Positions 1 to 14,200 of a stretch of DNA of 64,000 nt are shown here, in pieces. This DNA comes from Myrica gale. Its lineage: Eukaryota; Streptophyta; Magnoliopsida; Fagales; Myricaceae. Below the pieces are notes generated by a model that did no database searches, had not been told where the DNA came from, and saw nothing but the letters and a program-made list of their open reading frames with translations. Location of the stretch: the NCBI GenBank assembly GCA_963930655.1, contig OZ005602.1, positions 26,239,840 to 26,303,839 of the forward strand, given 5' to 3'. Every line of letters starts with the position of its first letter. The stretch's first letter is position 1. Position numbers and translations under genes: made by a program.

Positions 1-1540
1 ACTGACCTTTTCTGATAAACATCATTTAACATAAGAGAATTTGTCTCTGTAGCTTTCTTTATCCTTTTAGTACTACAAAAAGACAAAATCAAGAGCGGTA
101 AAACGTATCGCGTGCCATATGTTTTCAAGGAATATTTTGATAAACACGAAATTCTTAGTGAACCTCATAAATATGTGTACAAATTGAGACCAAATCATGT
201 ACCAATTGGCTATTAGTGTCTAAATAAGATAAATTAATTATATACGACTTAAGAACTTTTCTTCGTTTGGGAAGAGAGAATATGCATGCACAATGGGTAT
301 ATTTTGGGTGCCAAGGTTTTATGCCTGCCACACAAATGACAAAATCATTTATTAGCTGTCTCCTTTTTATCCACATGTCGAGGAGAATTCCAGAGGGCAT
401 ACAAGAATAGTATTGCTTTGTTCTCCACAAAAAATTGATCATGCATGCAAGCTGGTATATATGCTTTTATTTCTCTCTTGGAATAATATATTTGCTGCCA
501 ATTTAGCCTCTTAAATGTGAGCATGGCTAGCTAGTATATATATATGATTCTGAGATTTTCTACTGTTGATTAGATATTTCCATCCACCAAGCTAATTTGA
601 TGGCCAAGTCACTTAAACTGCTCTTATTAAATTATTAGATCTTTTAGTTTTGTACTAAGAAATGGTAAGGAAAGAACCACGTGTTAAGCCCCAATCTACT
701 TAGGGTGATCATAAGAGTATCTTATCGGTTATGGAACCCACTCTACTAAATGGATAGATCAGAGATGTTTCAAGAAGTCGAGACACTCCTTCAATCAGCA
801 TTGACATATAGCCTAATCCTAGTTCCCTATTACAAGGTAGAAAAAGGATACTCTAAATTATGGGAATGATATCATCGCATGAAATACCAATCAATTCCTT
901 TTTTTTCATCTTCTTGTTATCTTTGCTACGAAAATGAGATTCTCACCTTAAGAAGTGACGGAGAGAATCTAACAAAAACATGTATAATACTCTAGTATGA
1001 TGATTTATGATGAGATTATCTTTCCTTTTTTTTCATATTATGATGATTTAATTTTTTTTATTTAATTTAACAAAAATATATAGTACTAGTATAAAAACAT
1101 GTATCATAAGCATATATTTTTAATTTAAGACATAATAATGTTATTAGTAAGTTACTGACTTTGGGTTATGTGTGATGTACTTTCGTTAAAGTTATCTACA
1201 AAGATAATGAATTATAAATAATAATTTTCTTCTTAAAATCCAAAATTTATAACATTCAAGGTTTTCTTTATGTTACATTGGTAGAATCTCAGCAAAAAAA
1301 AGTTACATTGGTAGAATATAGAAAGAACATGAATGAAAACAACTAAACAAGTGAGTGTTTGAAGGGCTAAAAAATAAAAGTAAGCCACATATTATAAGTT
1401 TTATTGTTAGATATATTGTCACAATAAAAAAAAAAATTGTCTAAAACCTTTTGAATATAAAAGAAATTATAATTTTTTAAGATTCCAACAAAAATCTTGA
1501 AATTTAACAAACATGAAATTTCAAATATTTAACCCCAAAT

Positions 1541-1772
1541 GGTTGGCTTGGCTGATCATGACATGAGGCCTAGGGGTGTGCTCACTCTAAGGTCTCATGT
1601 TCGAATCTCCTCATGTGAAAATAATTCTTTGGGGTCACTCTCACAAAGAAGCTAGACTTATCTGACACGTGTGGTTGAGGGTTGCACAGTTCGGAGTTTA
1701 TCGTGGCATTAACCTTAACTCGTACTGGATCATGTTCGTCCGATCTTGGTGCATGTGAATAGTCTTCATATT
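1541..1772 (+). repeat. SINE-like repeat, copy 1
   Basis: A tRNA-like Pol III box B (GTTCGAATCT, 1599-1608) lies about 55 bases after a box-A-like TGGCTTGGCTGA. The sequence around box B (GTGCTCACTCTAAGGTCTCA, then a segment ending in GGGGTCA) recurs in diverged form on the minus strand near 63560-63740, so this is a dispersed family. The exact ends are not clear and no target duplication was found. Confidence 0.45.
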
Positions 1773-1950
1773 TTTCTCATTATCTAAACAAATTCAAATA
1801 TTTGAGGGGCCATATATTAATTTTTATATAAAAAAAATTATATATATAGGAACTAAAGGAGGGTTTTAGAATTTTTGGCGGGGCCAAATCTTACTTTTTG
1901 CAAAGATAGTATAAAAAGGAGTAAAGGAGGATAGGGTTTTAAAATCTTTT

Positions 1951-1969
1951 GGGGGGGGGGGGGGGGGGG
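1951..1969. repeat. Poly-G run (19 G)
   Basis: Nineteen consecutive G followed by CCTGGCCCTGGCCCTGGCCC. Long homopolymers like this are unreliable in assemblies, so the length is uncertain. The flanking GGCGGGGCC-like bases resemble the GC-rich ends of the hAT family seen elsewhere in the window. Confidence 0.8.
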
Positions 1970-2042
1970 TCCTGGCCCTGGCCCTGGCCCGCCTGTCCTT
2001 TCAAATTCACCAATGATATTGTCACACATAATTGAAAATTCG

Positions 2043-2125
2043 AAATCATCGGCTTACCTACATATCTTGAGCAAAAGCTAATCCAAAATCATCGGCTTTA
2101 CTTACATATCTTGAGCATATAGCCA
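2043..2125. repeat. Imperfect tandem duplication
   Basis: The block AAATCATCGGCTTACC with ACATATCTTGAGCA at about 2043-2074 is repeated at about 2087-2119 with a few substitutions and one inserted T. It lies in non-coding DNA. Confidence 0.7.
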
Positions 2126-3644
2126 GCTCTCTAGTTATTTTTCTTTTGGATAACAAGGAGAACTATATATGAGAAAGTCTACCGAAATGAATTCACTTAA
2201 CGTATAGATATGTTCAGAGAATACTAACACAACGGCCCACAACTCACGACTTCATACTTAAGTCATCGATTTTATCTTTAAGAAGAATCGAACCGAAACT
2301 GTGAGTCTCGTTTACACAACCCTTGATTCACGCTAACCATTGATACAACCCAGAATGGCGAGTTGAGTATCTGTAATTCTGAACGATTTATGCGCACTAT
2401 CTAGACACTTTTGGTTCGATGGTTCATGGAGATGAAAGTTATGGACTACCAACTCGCACTAGTCACCCATTTTTTTCCACTTCAAAAATCAGGGGGAAAA
2501 TGAAAAGGTTAAAACCCCTCTGGCGTCCTATCCTCTTGGAGACAATTAGAGCGTGGTCCAACTTTCATTATTCCTTCCAGCTTGGTGACGCGGAGGCGTA
2601 CCGCTTTCCTGCTCGGATGAGCCAGTGGGTTTACTGGGATCTGAAATCTCCATTACTTTCACGTACGGAAAAGAAACAATCTCACTCCCAGGTCTCTCTC
2701 CCTGACTCCTGAGACAATGTCAGATCTGATTACTTACAGCAGACGTTGCTCTTCCCCCCCTCCTCTCCTCCTCCTTGTCAGCCAGTCACGGGTTCAGCTC
2801 GGCCCGTCTCAGCCGAGCCACATCCTCGAGCCCAAGCCAAAAGAGCAGGAGGATATTGAAGAAATGATTACCCCGTGGAAAACCGGAAAGCAAACTGAGG
2901 GGGAGGGGGGCTATGGAGGGAAGGCATGCAGGTTTGTCTTTGCCTAAAAGGGAAAGAGTGATCAGTGGTGGTGGGGGGGAAGAAAATGGTACGACCCACT
3001 TCCCACCACCAGCTGGATATCACAGCCTTTCTATCTCATCAACCTTTTTGTACGGACAGGCGGTTCATGATGGGGTGGTGCCCCCCGATGGGGAAAATGG
3101 ACTCCCATCGTGATAGATTGGTGAATAGGATGATGATTTTTCATTGAAGACAGGGAATGAGAAAAAACAAAAGAAAAAAAAAGTTCTTGGGGCTCTTTTT
3201 GAAGCTATCATTCCACAATCTCGCCCTCCAAAAAAGATGGTGACAGCCATTTTCTCTCTAAACTCTGCCCCAACCAAGTGAAACTAATTAAGGGTTGAAA
3301 GAGTTCACGATCTGAGTTTTCCTTTCTGGTATACAAAAGTTGTCTTGTAGTTCATTTTCCGGATGCATGAATATATCCAAAGTTGTCACATTTGCTCGCC
3401 CTCCTTGAATTTGAATCCACGTGTGCATTCTCCTCTTTGCCGACAGCAAGGGTCCCGTCTGAAAAGGTCTTTTCTCTTTTGGGCTGGGAAGATCTGAAAG
3501 GTTATTTGCGAGCAACTGATATTTATATATATATATTTTCTCTGTATAAAACTGATCTCTTCTTTCCAAACAAACTAATTTTGGATGCTTAGAAAAAAAA
3601 AACTAATTTTGGATAGTTTTGCTTTCTGGTTTTTCTTTATATAT

Positions 3645-4272
3645 ATATAGACACAGGCATAGGGAAGGGGCAAACAAGGGCCACCGCCCCGGTTGGCTCC
3701 TCCAAAAAGAAATTTTTACACTTAAATTTTTAATCATTCCTACTCCCCTTAGTCCAATCAAAACTCAGCCAGCCCCCAGTTCTCTTTTGCTAAATTCTCG
3801 GTTCTCTTTTCTTTTGTTTCGAATTTTGTCTTAAATTTTGCAAATTAAAGCTAATTTTCAAATGTATTATTTCTTTTTTTTTCATCCCAGTGAATTGTTT
3901 TGCCTACCTTTTTAGCTTTAAAATGTTTCGAAGAATAGATTCTTAGTTATGGGCAACTTCAATGTACAGTTTGTAAATGCCTTGATTATTGAAAGAAACT
4001 ATCAAAGCTCAATATCTATCTTAGAGTGTGGTTATATTTGTGCAACCCAAATTTCTTATCTCGAGTTATAGGCTTTTTTCTCCGTTTTAGTTTACTTTTT
4101 GCTTTTTGTTTTTTATTTTCTAAGCCAATTGTATGTATGATACATGTATTTCAATATTTTTAGTCTTTAATTTTTGATATTTTAACTCTTAAAATAATAC
4201 CTATTAATTTTTTTGTCATTTTCCCATAGGAGTTTGCCCCCCTTCGATTATGTTTCTGGCTCCGTCACTGTA
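3645..4272. mobile_element. Possible non-autonomous hAT-like element
   Basis: The left end (ACACAGGCATAGGGAAGGGG, then a GC-rich stretch with GGTTGGCTCC) resembles the GC-rich end of the hAT copies at 28.8 kb and 44.7 kb. The right end read in reverse starts CAGTGACGGAGCCAG, a typical plant hAT-type terminus. Both sides are flanked by TATATATA, which would fit an 8-bp target duplication but is uninformative because the region is a TA repeat. No coding capacity is seen. Confidence 0.4.
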
Positions 4273-5104
4273 TATATATATAGAGAGAGAGAGAGATTCG
4301 TGTGTACAAAGTTTTGTCCCGCATAAAAATTACCAGAAGCTAGCTAATGTTATTAGTTATAGCATAAGCATTAAAAATTAATGTAAATATTCAAGGACAA
4401 ACACTAATCATATATGTGCATTAATTTCAAAAAAATTAGTCAAGATTATTCTTGAAACTCCTTGGATCATCCTGTTCAACTTTGTAAGGTCTCAATGCGA
4501 GACTTAACCATCTCTCATTCTTTATTTTTTCTCACTTCAAATGATATTCGGTATATCACACGTATGGGAGTGAAGTTACTTACAATAACTATTTAGGGAC
4601 CAAAAATTTCTCAATAAAGTGATATTTAATATTCAATTTTTGTGGGGATAAAATACACTTTGTACTCACCAATAATTTAATTTCAAACACTTTACATCTT
4701 CTGTTAAAAATTTCCTACAAATTTTGAAATTGATTTTTTGATACACGAATATGATAATTTTATTCTCATAATTATTTTTAAGTAAATTTTTTATCAGATA
4801 TTTTTTTTTTTAATTTCAGAGGCTTAAAACTCAATTCGGAATATATTAATAGAGGATGCAAAATGTTTGAAATTAATAATTTGAGCGTGACAAAAATAAT
4901 AATTTGGAAGAGTACTACAAAATGTATTTATTTATTTATTCTTTTCTTGGATAATACAATAATTTTTTTGCTAACTGGAAGTTTGCAAGCTCTCCACTAA
5001 CTCAGCTCCATATTGCATTTGCTCTGCAACTTCCCACAAAATAATGGTTACGCCAAAATGGAAAATGACTGCAAAAGCAGATTATATATATGGATAAGGA
5101 GTTC

Positions 5105-5175
5105 GGCCCATCAAGAGAAGGCCTGAGCCCATAAAGTTGCCAATAAGCCCCAAGAATCATCATCGTTGGGGCCCA
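5105..5175. promoter_or_regulatory. Cluster of TGGGCC/T (site II-like) motifs
   Basis: GGCCCA occurs at 5105-5110 and 5170-5175 and AGCCCA at 5126-5131, within 250 bases upstream of the ATG at 5352. Such TCP-binding site II elements are common in plant promoters of organelle and ribosomal protein genes. Motif matching only; binding is inferred. Confidence 0.4.
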
Positions 5176-5351
5176 GCCCGGATCCAAGCATACAGACGAT
5201 ATTTGCGAGAGGTTTGAATCGTCTCGAAACAAAAAGGCGAAAGTATTAAACAGTAGGCAAATATGTCATTTTACCTCCAAGGAGATGGAGCACCGTTCGT
5301 GTCCCTTTTGACACCTACAATTTTCTCTGTACAATTTGATGAGCAAAGACC

Positions 5352-5852
5352 ATGTTAGGGCTCGCCTCTGTTTCACACACAGCGAACGCAGCGGTTCCAA
5401 TTCGGCGGATTCCAAAGGCAAAACCCTTACCTGTTTCACCGCACAACAATGTCAGCTTCCCTTCTTCGCTCCCCAAAACCCAATCCCAAATCCCAAGGAG
5501 AAGACCCACGAGCTTCCTAGTATTATTCGCGGAGAACGGCAATGGGTTGTTGAACGAAGATCCCAAGGAGAGTGAAGAAGAACAACAAGGACAGGGAATT
5601 GGGTCTGGCGGAGGTGGCGGTGGGGATGATTTGGGGAAAGATCAACGGCCCATATTCAATATCAGATGGGGTGATCTGCTGGACCCAGATCCTGACAACC
5701 TCTTGGCCATAGCATTGACGGGTCTGCTCGCGTGGGCAAGCGCCCAGGTGCTTTGGCAGCTCTTCTTTATCTCATCGGCTATTATATTGGCTGCTCTCAA
5801 GTACTCGTTTATTGCTGCTCTTCTTCTTTTCATTCTTATCGCCCTTCTATGA
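5352..5852 (+). CDS. Predicted plastid-targeted small membrane protein, function unknown
   Basis: Single-exon ORF of 166 aa. Residues 1 to about 60 are rich in Ser, Pro, Arg and Lys with few acidic residues, as in a chloroplast transit peptide. A Gly-rich acidic linker (about 80-97, containing GSGGGGGGDD) follows. The conserved-looking C-terminus starts at RWGDLLDPDPDN (about 103-114) and continues as two closely packed hydrophobic helices to the last residue (LLLFILIALL). I recognise this tail from an uncharacterised, widely conserved plant transmembrane protein family, but know no function for it. The ATG at 5352 is chosen because it gives the transit-like N-terminus; the overlapping ORF from 5336 is another frame. 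TGGGCC/T promoter motifs upstream fit an organelle protein gene. No lesion is seen. Confidence 0.75.
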   Translation: MLGLASVSHTANAAVPIRRIPKAKPLPVSPHNNVSFPSSLPKTQSQIPRRRPTSFLVLFAENGNGLLNEDPKESEEEQQGQGIGSGGGGGGDDLGKDQRPIFNIRWGDLLDPDPDNLLAIALTGLLAWASAQVLWQLFFISSAIILAALKYSFIAALLLFILIALL

Positions 5853-7045
5853 GTGGTGTTCCGTCTGGATTTTTGGCTATGGAATTGTCACTGTATACTT
5901 TCTTCTTTCGAAGTTTCATATACCACTTCAATGTAATTCCCAATCGTAATGCATTTTTTTTTGGGGTTGATTTTTTTTCCCTAGCTCGTGTATATGATAT
6001 TCGTGTTGCCCATAAAGAATGTGACTTTTTTCAGTCGAATGTCATTCCTGAAGCTTTTGAATCCTACCATGAACACCAAGACATGATTTACCTCCGACGA
6101 ACGCTGCCGCCTGCCAAGTATCTGATTCATCATCTTGTGGGAAGAGTGAGGCCCAAGTACGTGTGAGAGTCAGGTCGAATTTTGGTTTCTCTGGCATTGT
6201 GAGACAGTGAGAGAACCTTTCGAAGGATCAGAAAAAGAAAAAGAAAAGATATAAAAAAGAGAGTACCTTTCGAAGAAACTGTAGATTATCTTGAAGTAGC
6301 AGACAGCATGTTTGCTCCAAGTACGAAATCTGTAAAGCTCTTCAACCGGCATAGGTAAGGAGATATGGGGAGGGGATTGGGCTCCTTTCATGACTAAAAG
6401 AAGGTCCATTCACAATGAAATGTATTGGAATTGTCGTTACTAATCATATGTATTGAATGTCAATCGTCCTTGATGACTTTAGATGAACTGATAGACAACT
6501 ATGGGAACTTCTATGCAAATCTTGCCGAAACTCAGGAAAATTTGGTTCAAATTCTAACAATGTTTTTTCAGCAGCTCTCAAACTCCCAGAACCCCTTTCC
6601 AGGTTGCATTGAGGTTGGAAATTAGTTCCCGGAAAATACGTTACAGGTAGCATATAAAGTTTTCGTCTCTACCTTTATGACAAATGCCATTATAAACATC
6701 AAAGGTTTGGTTCAAGAAACAAACTCAGTTTTTGGATAGGCATGATAACCAAAAAGAAGAGTGCGTAACAAATGGTCTTAGAGTCTACACCATGCCTCTG
6801 AGTTGTAATCGTGCATCGAGGGGGTGACGTCGGTATTGCAATGTTAGCCCGGGACTAGGAAAAACCTAATGCACAGCCAGCTAGCGTGGGCGTCGGGGCT
6901 GCGGAACGTGGTAGATGTTATGGACCATTTGGAAAGTATATAATTCGTCCCACATTTGTAGTATGAGATGCCAATGTGGGGTTTACATGCCTTAAACTCT
7001 GTTCCCTCTTGAGCTAGCTTTTTGGGGTGAGTTCTCCTAATGCAG

Positions 7046-7084
<39 letters not shown>

Positions 7085-8272
7085 TGCAAGCGGAGACAGA
7101 TCTCGATGAAAATTGACTCCCAAACAAAAATATCAGCAATACAATATACGCTTGAAACCCATAAGCATTTGTTTTTCCCGCTTTCCAAACAATGCACACT
7201 AACTATAATTATGACCTCCCGATCTGAATTTAGCTTCTGAATGTAACTGACAAAATTTGGCAGAAGCCAAAGAAACTTGGAACTTTGGGAGTTGCAACCG
7301 TATTTACATAAAAATGGCTCTTTAACAGTTTGAACCAACAATATCCTAAGAAGGCTGTAATGCCATTCTCTAATGCAACAGAGGAGAGATAAAGATTCCC
7401 TCCCTCGCCAACTTGCTTTTCCTAATTAGTCACTTGGACATCAATTGTGAAATTGTTTCAGCATTCCAGTACTTCACCAGTCTTGTTCAACCTCTCCACT
7501 CTCGTGCATCTACATAAACCAGCAACTACAAAAGTATCAGAGACAAAAACAAATTTCATCATGGCCGAGTTGTAAGGATACTAAACATCTGGGAGACTGT
7601 TTAAGATGGCAGCTTGGAGACAAACATCCCAGGTGAGCAACAAATATTTTTCACTGAATTGCTGCCTCAAAGGTCTTGCCACCAATTGTCATGGACACAT
7701 CCCTGAGAATTCTGAACACTGCTATTGAGAACAACTTGATATATCAAATTTACTTTTGCAAAGTATGAGTCCAGGTCTTAATATCCTAGATCTCCTCGTC
7801 TTGATGGAACTAAACATATAATTGCATCCACTGAGCTAACCGTGTGAACCCTGATGCAAAAATCTGATAAATGGACCATACAAGCAAAAGCAAGCTCTGG
7901 CGGTGGGCAGGTGTTTGATATCTCGTAGATGAGCAAATCTAGATCATTTCCTTTCAGCCTGTCATATCCCGAGGAAGAATGCCTTGGAGGGCAAATCTAT
8001 TGAGGGGCCAGTTGCATAGCATTTAAGGCCAAGAGCTATACATGCCCAAGGAAAATCGCAGGGCTCCAGTCTATGCTCAATTCTCCTTGTTCTTCATGTT
8101 TTTGAAGTAGACATTTTCCTCTAAGAAAATCAAAACTGGTCACTGGGCTGATTAACAAATCTATTCTACAAAAAGAGCTTCTTAGGGAAGGGTCCTGAAC
8201 GATTAACCCGATAAGAACTCTGGGCTGCCACAGAGAATCAAAAGGTTGGAGCACATATATAGGACTATAATC
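5853..8272. other. Intergenic; probable 3' UTR of the kinase at its right edge
   Basis: No gene recognised. It contains a long AG dinucleotide repeat (7049-7081). The part just below 8273 should hold the 3' untranslated region of the minus-strand kinase. ORFs such as 5732-6166 and 6844-7341 have no recognisable family. Confidence 0.6.
7049..7081. repeat. (AG)n microsatellite
   Basis: About 16 perfect AG units followed by GGGG. Confidence 0.9.
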
Positions 8273-11200
8273 TTACTGGTGTTTCCCCCCTCGCCGATAA
8301 CTCATGGAATGTTTGCACGAATTTGTCGAGGTTGGGAGCTTATTGATAACTAGCTGCAAATATTTCATAATTTCCGAGAATGATGGGCGTTCCGAGGGCT
8401 CTCTGCAGTATCATCCAGGGTCATTAGGAGAGGGAGATGGACATAGCAGGAATGCAAAATCATATGAAATCTATTGCTGCAGGCTGCAGAAAGATAAATC
8501 CCACTCTCCGTTTTTTGAGTAAAAACTACTGCATGAACATGAGAAGACTGATCTAACAGTCGTTATTGTCTACTTACCTAGCCCAGCATGCCTCAATCAA
8601 GGCAGCCACTTCACGGTTTACAGTGTTTGGAATCTCAAGCCTTTTATTGTTAAAGCCAACAGCTCCAACAACCTGGTAGAGGAATAAATCACATTTGTCA
8701 AGCTACACCTCAACAACGATTGGAAGCTAGATATATTGAAAATTCTCCCTGTTGCCATACATCGTTCATTACTGTTTAAAATTCTCACTGCTACTTAAAG
8801 TATTTAAGTCCACTTTCATGCTCAGGGAAAAACAAAAAATGCAAACTCCATTTTCAGTTACATTTGGGGGCGGGGGATCTAACTTCATTTTTGCTAGTTG
8901 GCCTACAAAAATGGCTTTAGTTAAAAGTATGCACAACTAGAATCTTTTCTCTGATACTATTAATAGTTCTTAAAACAGGACCCAATCTATCACATGGTGG
9001 AGTCAAAGAGCTGCTTCTTATCAACTATCATGTGCGACAATAAAGGCAATTTTTTTCTGTAGCTTTACAAGCCACCGACTGGTAGCTCATTAATTGACAA
9101 CCAACCTGTGGTGAAGTTAAGTTTCCCCAAGGTTGTTGCAGGGTCATAAGTTCCCACAAGATTACCGCAAAGCTGTAGACGTCAGACTTCTCATCAGATG
9201 GCTCATTACGGAGAACTTCTGGTGCCATCCACGCAGGCTGGTAAAAGGAAATGAGAAGGGTTAGTTTTAGTATCTGGAATCAGCCGCTGCTTTCTTAAAA
9301 CTAGACAACCAAGCGACTTATATAGAAAGAAATATTTTTTATTTGTGTAGAACTTACAGTCCCTGCAGCTGTCTTAGAAGAAAGATATGTGTTTTCCTTC
9401 AAGCGGGAAAGGCCAAAATCGCAAACCTGGATGAACAAATATATCCAATTTCAACAAGGAAAAATGGACAAATTATTCCAGCCGCATCTCTCTGAAAAGA
9501 GAGAGAATATATTCCCCCATCCAACAAGAGTAAAACGAATGACTGATTTTCTATGAAGGGGTGGATGCAATTTTAAACAAGTTATATCGTCAAAAAGAAT
9601 AAGGCCACTCAGACCAAAAAAATTTAAAAGAGGGCAGATCACAAAAGGAAGGTTCACCCGTCCAGCACAATAGAGAGCTAGGATTCCAAATGGCTAGTTC
9701 ACAAATATTAAAGGGACGTATAGACTTGGCAGATAAAACAAAAGAAGGGAGAAAATAGGAACTCCTGCCTCTAAAGAGTCCATTTCTAATGCAGATAATG
9801 TAAATGTTCTACAAAATGAAATCCTTACAAATACGTCCAGAGTGCAGTACTATAAACTAAGCAAGATAACAAGCACCTCACAACCATGTTCCTAATCCAA
9901 AGAAATCAACAAGCCTTCTTACCAAAAAATCTAACCAATTTTTAAATCCCAACTTCTTGGGTGAGTACTAAGTGCATAAGTCCTTTTAGGCTAGTCCATC
10001 CTATTTGGAGCCATAACATCTAATAAGCATACCAAACTTAGTGCTGAGCAAATAGCTTCATTGATCGGCTAGACAAACAAAGGGCCAATCTATTTACCTT
10101 ATCGTTATTACTACATCTGACAGATTTAACAAAGGCATACAAAAAGGAATACTATTTTTTTTTTGCTTCTTAAATTTATAATACTCTTTCCAAAATATAT
10201 TATGCCCAGGGAGCCATCTGAAGCCCATAGTAGTGCATTAGCCAAAAGAAACAAGCATCTAAGTAAACACATTTATAGGCAAAAATATATTTTCAATATC
10301 TCGGGCACAGATGAGTATTTAAGTGTTACCTTTACGTTATATGTAGCATCCACTAAAAGATTTGGAGACTTCAGATCTCGATGAACAATGGGAGGTCTAT
10401 GTTGATGAAGATAATTCATCCCCTTTGCCTATCACAGAAATAAATAGCTTAAATCCAAGAAAATTTATACACTAATATGTTATTTGGTAATGAAAACAAA
10501 ATTTCAGTAACAATTAATGCAATCAACTGTCCCCACCAGCTAAAACACAATACAAAACTTCACATACGTACCACATCAAGAGCCATATTTAGACGATGCC
10601 GCTCATTCAATATCACTCCAGCAGCGGGCATTTGTAAAAGCTTATACAAGTTACCTCTAAAACGAAAAGCAAACATTCTTCAGTGACATCAGAGATGGAT
10701 TATTCCAGATGAAAAACTGATTAACACAGGAAAAAGTAAGGATATCCAAGCAAATAATTAAGCATCTTGATACCTTGATAAATACTCAGTAACTATGGAG
10801 AAGTTCGGGGGCTTAGTAACAGCGCCCATAAAGAGAACAATATTTGGATGTCGGAATCGTTTCATGATTGCAACCTAACAAGCAAAAGTCATGCAATAAA
10901 GTACACGTGACAAATGAAAAGAGAGAATAGTAGACATTGAATTGCCTTGCTTAAACGAAAAGGATAGACCTACACCTTCTTTTATAATATAATGTTGTAT
11001 CAGTGATTATTCGGCAGAAAGTAGCTAAAGCATACCTCTGTTAAAAATTCCTTGAAGCGCTCTGCATAGAAATCTTGCTGCATAAGAATTTTGACAGCAA
11101 CATCCTGAGACTCACAACATTAGTACTAGAACGGCGAATGAGACATGAATTACCAGCATATCATTGAACTATTAGAGTGAAAAAAAAAACAAAAAACAAG

Positions 11201-14200
11201 AGAGTACATACATACAACGAACATAAACCACAAATATTGGCCATAAATCAAGGAGGTGTCATCCTATGACTAGTGAGTCCAGGGACAAAGCTAGGCCTAG
11301 ATTCTTGGAGGGGCCAAGCACATAAACACATATCTTGGCGGAGGAGAGGAGAGGGGTGGGGGGGTTGAAAATATGAAAAAACTGCCAAAAAAGTTCAAGA
11401 AAACTTTCAGGGAGACACTGATCTTTTTCCAGATTTCAATGGAGCAGGGCTCCCTAGTAGTTTCATCTCTGAATGGCTCCCATAAAAATTGAGAACCTTC
11501 ACATTCAGAAGAGATCATCACTTGGGGCCCACAGTTCCCTATAATCAGCTATGCATATTATTTCAGAATTCGAAAATAGTGAAGAGAAAAGGAAAAGGAA
11601 ACTTCTATACCCTCTGACCAAGTTTTAAATTAGGGGGGGAGGGGGGAAGGTAGAATACATCTAACAAAACTGCAAAATCTTAAGGAATCAACTTTTTCAT
11701 AGATAAGCAAATTCCTAGGTAAAGACCAACTTATCCAACAACATTCAACACACATGTAAAGTCTTCTCCTCTCTTTGGAAACTTGCTTCATCAGTTGATG
11801 AATTGTTTCTGAATGACCTATTTCTCTTCTCAGGTCCATGTCTCGTTCGTCAACTCTTATGAAAGGTATTGATCCCCGCCTTGACCTCTATTAGTTAGAC
11901 ATATATCCCCTTCTTTCCAGGGTTATATGTATGTCATCCAGACTACATTATCAGGATGCTCGATGAGTGTGTATGGACAAGCCATGCATAATGATTCTGC
12001 CATCCAGAACAGGAACTTTTGAGTTTAAAGGTTAAGGAATTGCCTTATGATTGATTAGAATTGGGGGTTAAACTATCATTGCAGAGGAGCAGGTTAGATA
12101 CATCATTGTAGCAACAGAATTTTTTAGAAAGCGAGGTAATAACTATTCAAACCAAAAGAAGTACCTCATCTAACGTACAAAGAAGTAATTCCAAGCAAAA
12201 TCTAATAAAGAGGGTAAGAAAAAGCTTACAGAACTACGCCAGTTAGCACGGTAAACAGTTCCAAAAGAGCCTGAAAAGCAGTGGCCAGTTGTTATGTACT
12301 CTCCAAGAATATATTACACTGATATACATGGGAATGCTAGAGCAGTAATTGGAAGAATTTATAACAACAATAAGACACGTTAGAAACAACAGGTACCTGT
12401 TCCAATTTGCTCCTTCAAAACAAGTTCACTCCATGGGATCTCCAACCCCTCCTCATAAAGATTAAGTTCGAGCCCTAAACCAACTGATTTACTGTCATGG
12501 TACTTGCTTGAAGTGGGTCCAACATTGTTTCCACCAAAGCAACTGAACTGAGCCTTAGAGACCGTTGGAGCAGTTTTATCATTTTGATTGAAAGCAGTAC
12601 CTGTCATAAGGTAGATCAGTGAGGTCTTAAGATTAGTAATAAATGACCTTGGTTTTCAGACACTTAATCCATCATGCATGGGCATGCAATACTTATATTA
12701 CAGCATTTTTCATGGCAGGAATGCACATCCAAAACCACCCCAGGAATGCCTTTTTCATTTGTCTCTCTCTGACTTTAACTTTTTAGAAAATGATTATAGA
12801 AGATAACAAGAATCTTACTACCGATTAAACCCCAGTCACAAACTAACGGGCTTAATCATACCAAAACTTTGAATTTACAACAAATCGATCATCCACCCTG
12901 CAATCACCAGGCTTGAATAGTCTTACAATTTTTTTTTTCTAGAAAATGCACTAAGAATCACCTGAAGAAGAGTCCACAAATGGAAGATGAAGCGACTGGC
13001 AGTTGTAGAAATACTGATTGGCTAGTGCCCTTGAGTTCACTGTCTCAGCAGGTTTAAATCTTGGATGACATAATGGTGACGAAACAAGGATGCAGGGTAT
13101 ACCATTGAGAGAGGAATCTGGCCGGCTTAATTCTCCAGGCATCCCAAGCAAATCAACCAAATATTCCCTGGGAAAATAAAAGACAATTTCATTTTTGTGC
13201 TATTTAAAGGTACTGGAATGCTTCTTCTCCACTTATCTTATCTAGCAACTCCATTAAGCATAACTGGTTCAGCTAAAAAAATAGAGACGTCTGAAAGTAT
13301 TATTTATTTTTGTCTTTCCATATACTCCAATGTCGCATAATTCTTCTTGAATTTTCCAACGTTTTGTAGTATTTTGAACCTGTGCATACCGGTGTTCTTG
13401 TATTTGTTACTGCATTGTAGGAACTCTTCCATCTTATAGTGCTTAACTTTCTGTTCTTTTTTCCCGGGGGGGGGGGGGGGGGGCGAAGATGAGTCCTGCT
13501 GTCAGTTTAATGTGTTTTACGGGATTTAGGTCTTCAAAGATCCATTCCCTCACCACAGGCTATCACATTTTCATTTCATTTCCCATCCATTACACCCAGT
13601 TTCCAAAAGACAGCCAGTCTTAAATTTTGCAGTCATACTGTCTTGGCTTGCATTCTTACTACCTCATATAAATTCCCTAAAATCTCTCTGGACCTGTTAG
13701 TCAAGCTAAGAATTTGCTTTGGCTGCCTCACTTGTTGCTTCAATAGTTCATGCAACTCATATTTTCTGCCATACAAGATTGATGCACCATACCTCTCAGG
13801 ACCACACTGCACAAGGCAGGAGGCGGAGACATCCTTCCTACAGTATTTGCAGCACTTCACAATTCGGCATGGTAGGTTAACTATGTCAGCTAAAACCTGC
13901 CAAAGTGAGAATTAGTTGGCAAAGTAAGTCTGTAAGACCTAAAAAAGATATATCTATAGATCCAAAAGAGAAATATATTCGGTGATCCTCAAACAAACAG
14001 AAGCGTTTATGCTGACATCACTGAGAGTAACAGAAGAAAGAGAATTACCAAAAATAAAAAAACAGAAGGAAGAAACTAAATAGTGTAGGGTCACATGGTA
14101 ATTAATACTTTAAAAGCATTTCCTCAAATGAAACAACCTCAAATGTAGTGTAGCATATCAATTTACATATTAGGCAGGGAGAATTACTTTAAACAGTAAT

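Larger units (their letters stand above)
1..5351. other. Intergenic, AT-rich, repeat debris
   Basis: I see no convincing gene here. Short ORFs (for example around 2419-2712 and 2717-2947) match no family I know and have no codon or splice support. The stretch holds a SINE-like unit (1541-1772), a run of 19 G (1951-1969), a local duplication around 2043-2125, a possible non-autonomous hAT element (3645-4272) and TA/GA microsatellites near 4270-4296. The last 250 bases are the probable promoter of the gene starting at 5352. Confidence 0.7.

Noticed and set aside
2419..3147. Cluster of overlapping plus-strand ORFs
   Set aside because: No recognisable domains, several frames equally open, no splice or start context; likely chance ORFs in a GC-richer patch.
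6844..7341. 165-aa minus-strand ORF
   Set aside because: Its middle is a Ser-Leu repeat produced by the AG microsatellite; nothing else is recognisable.
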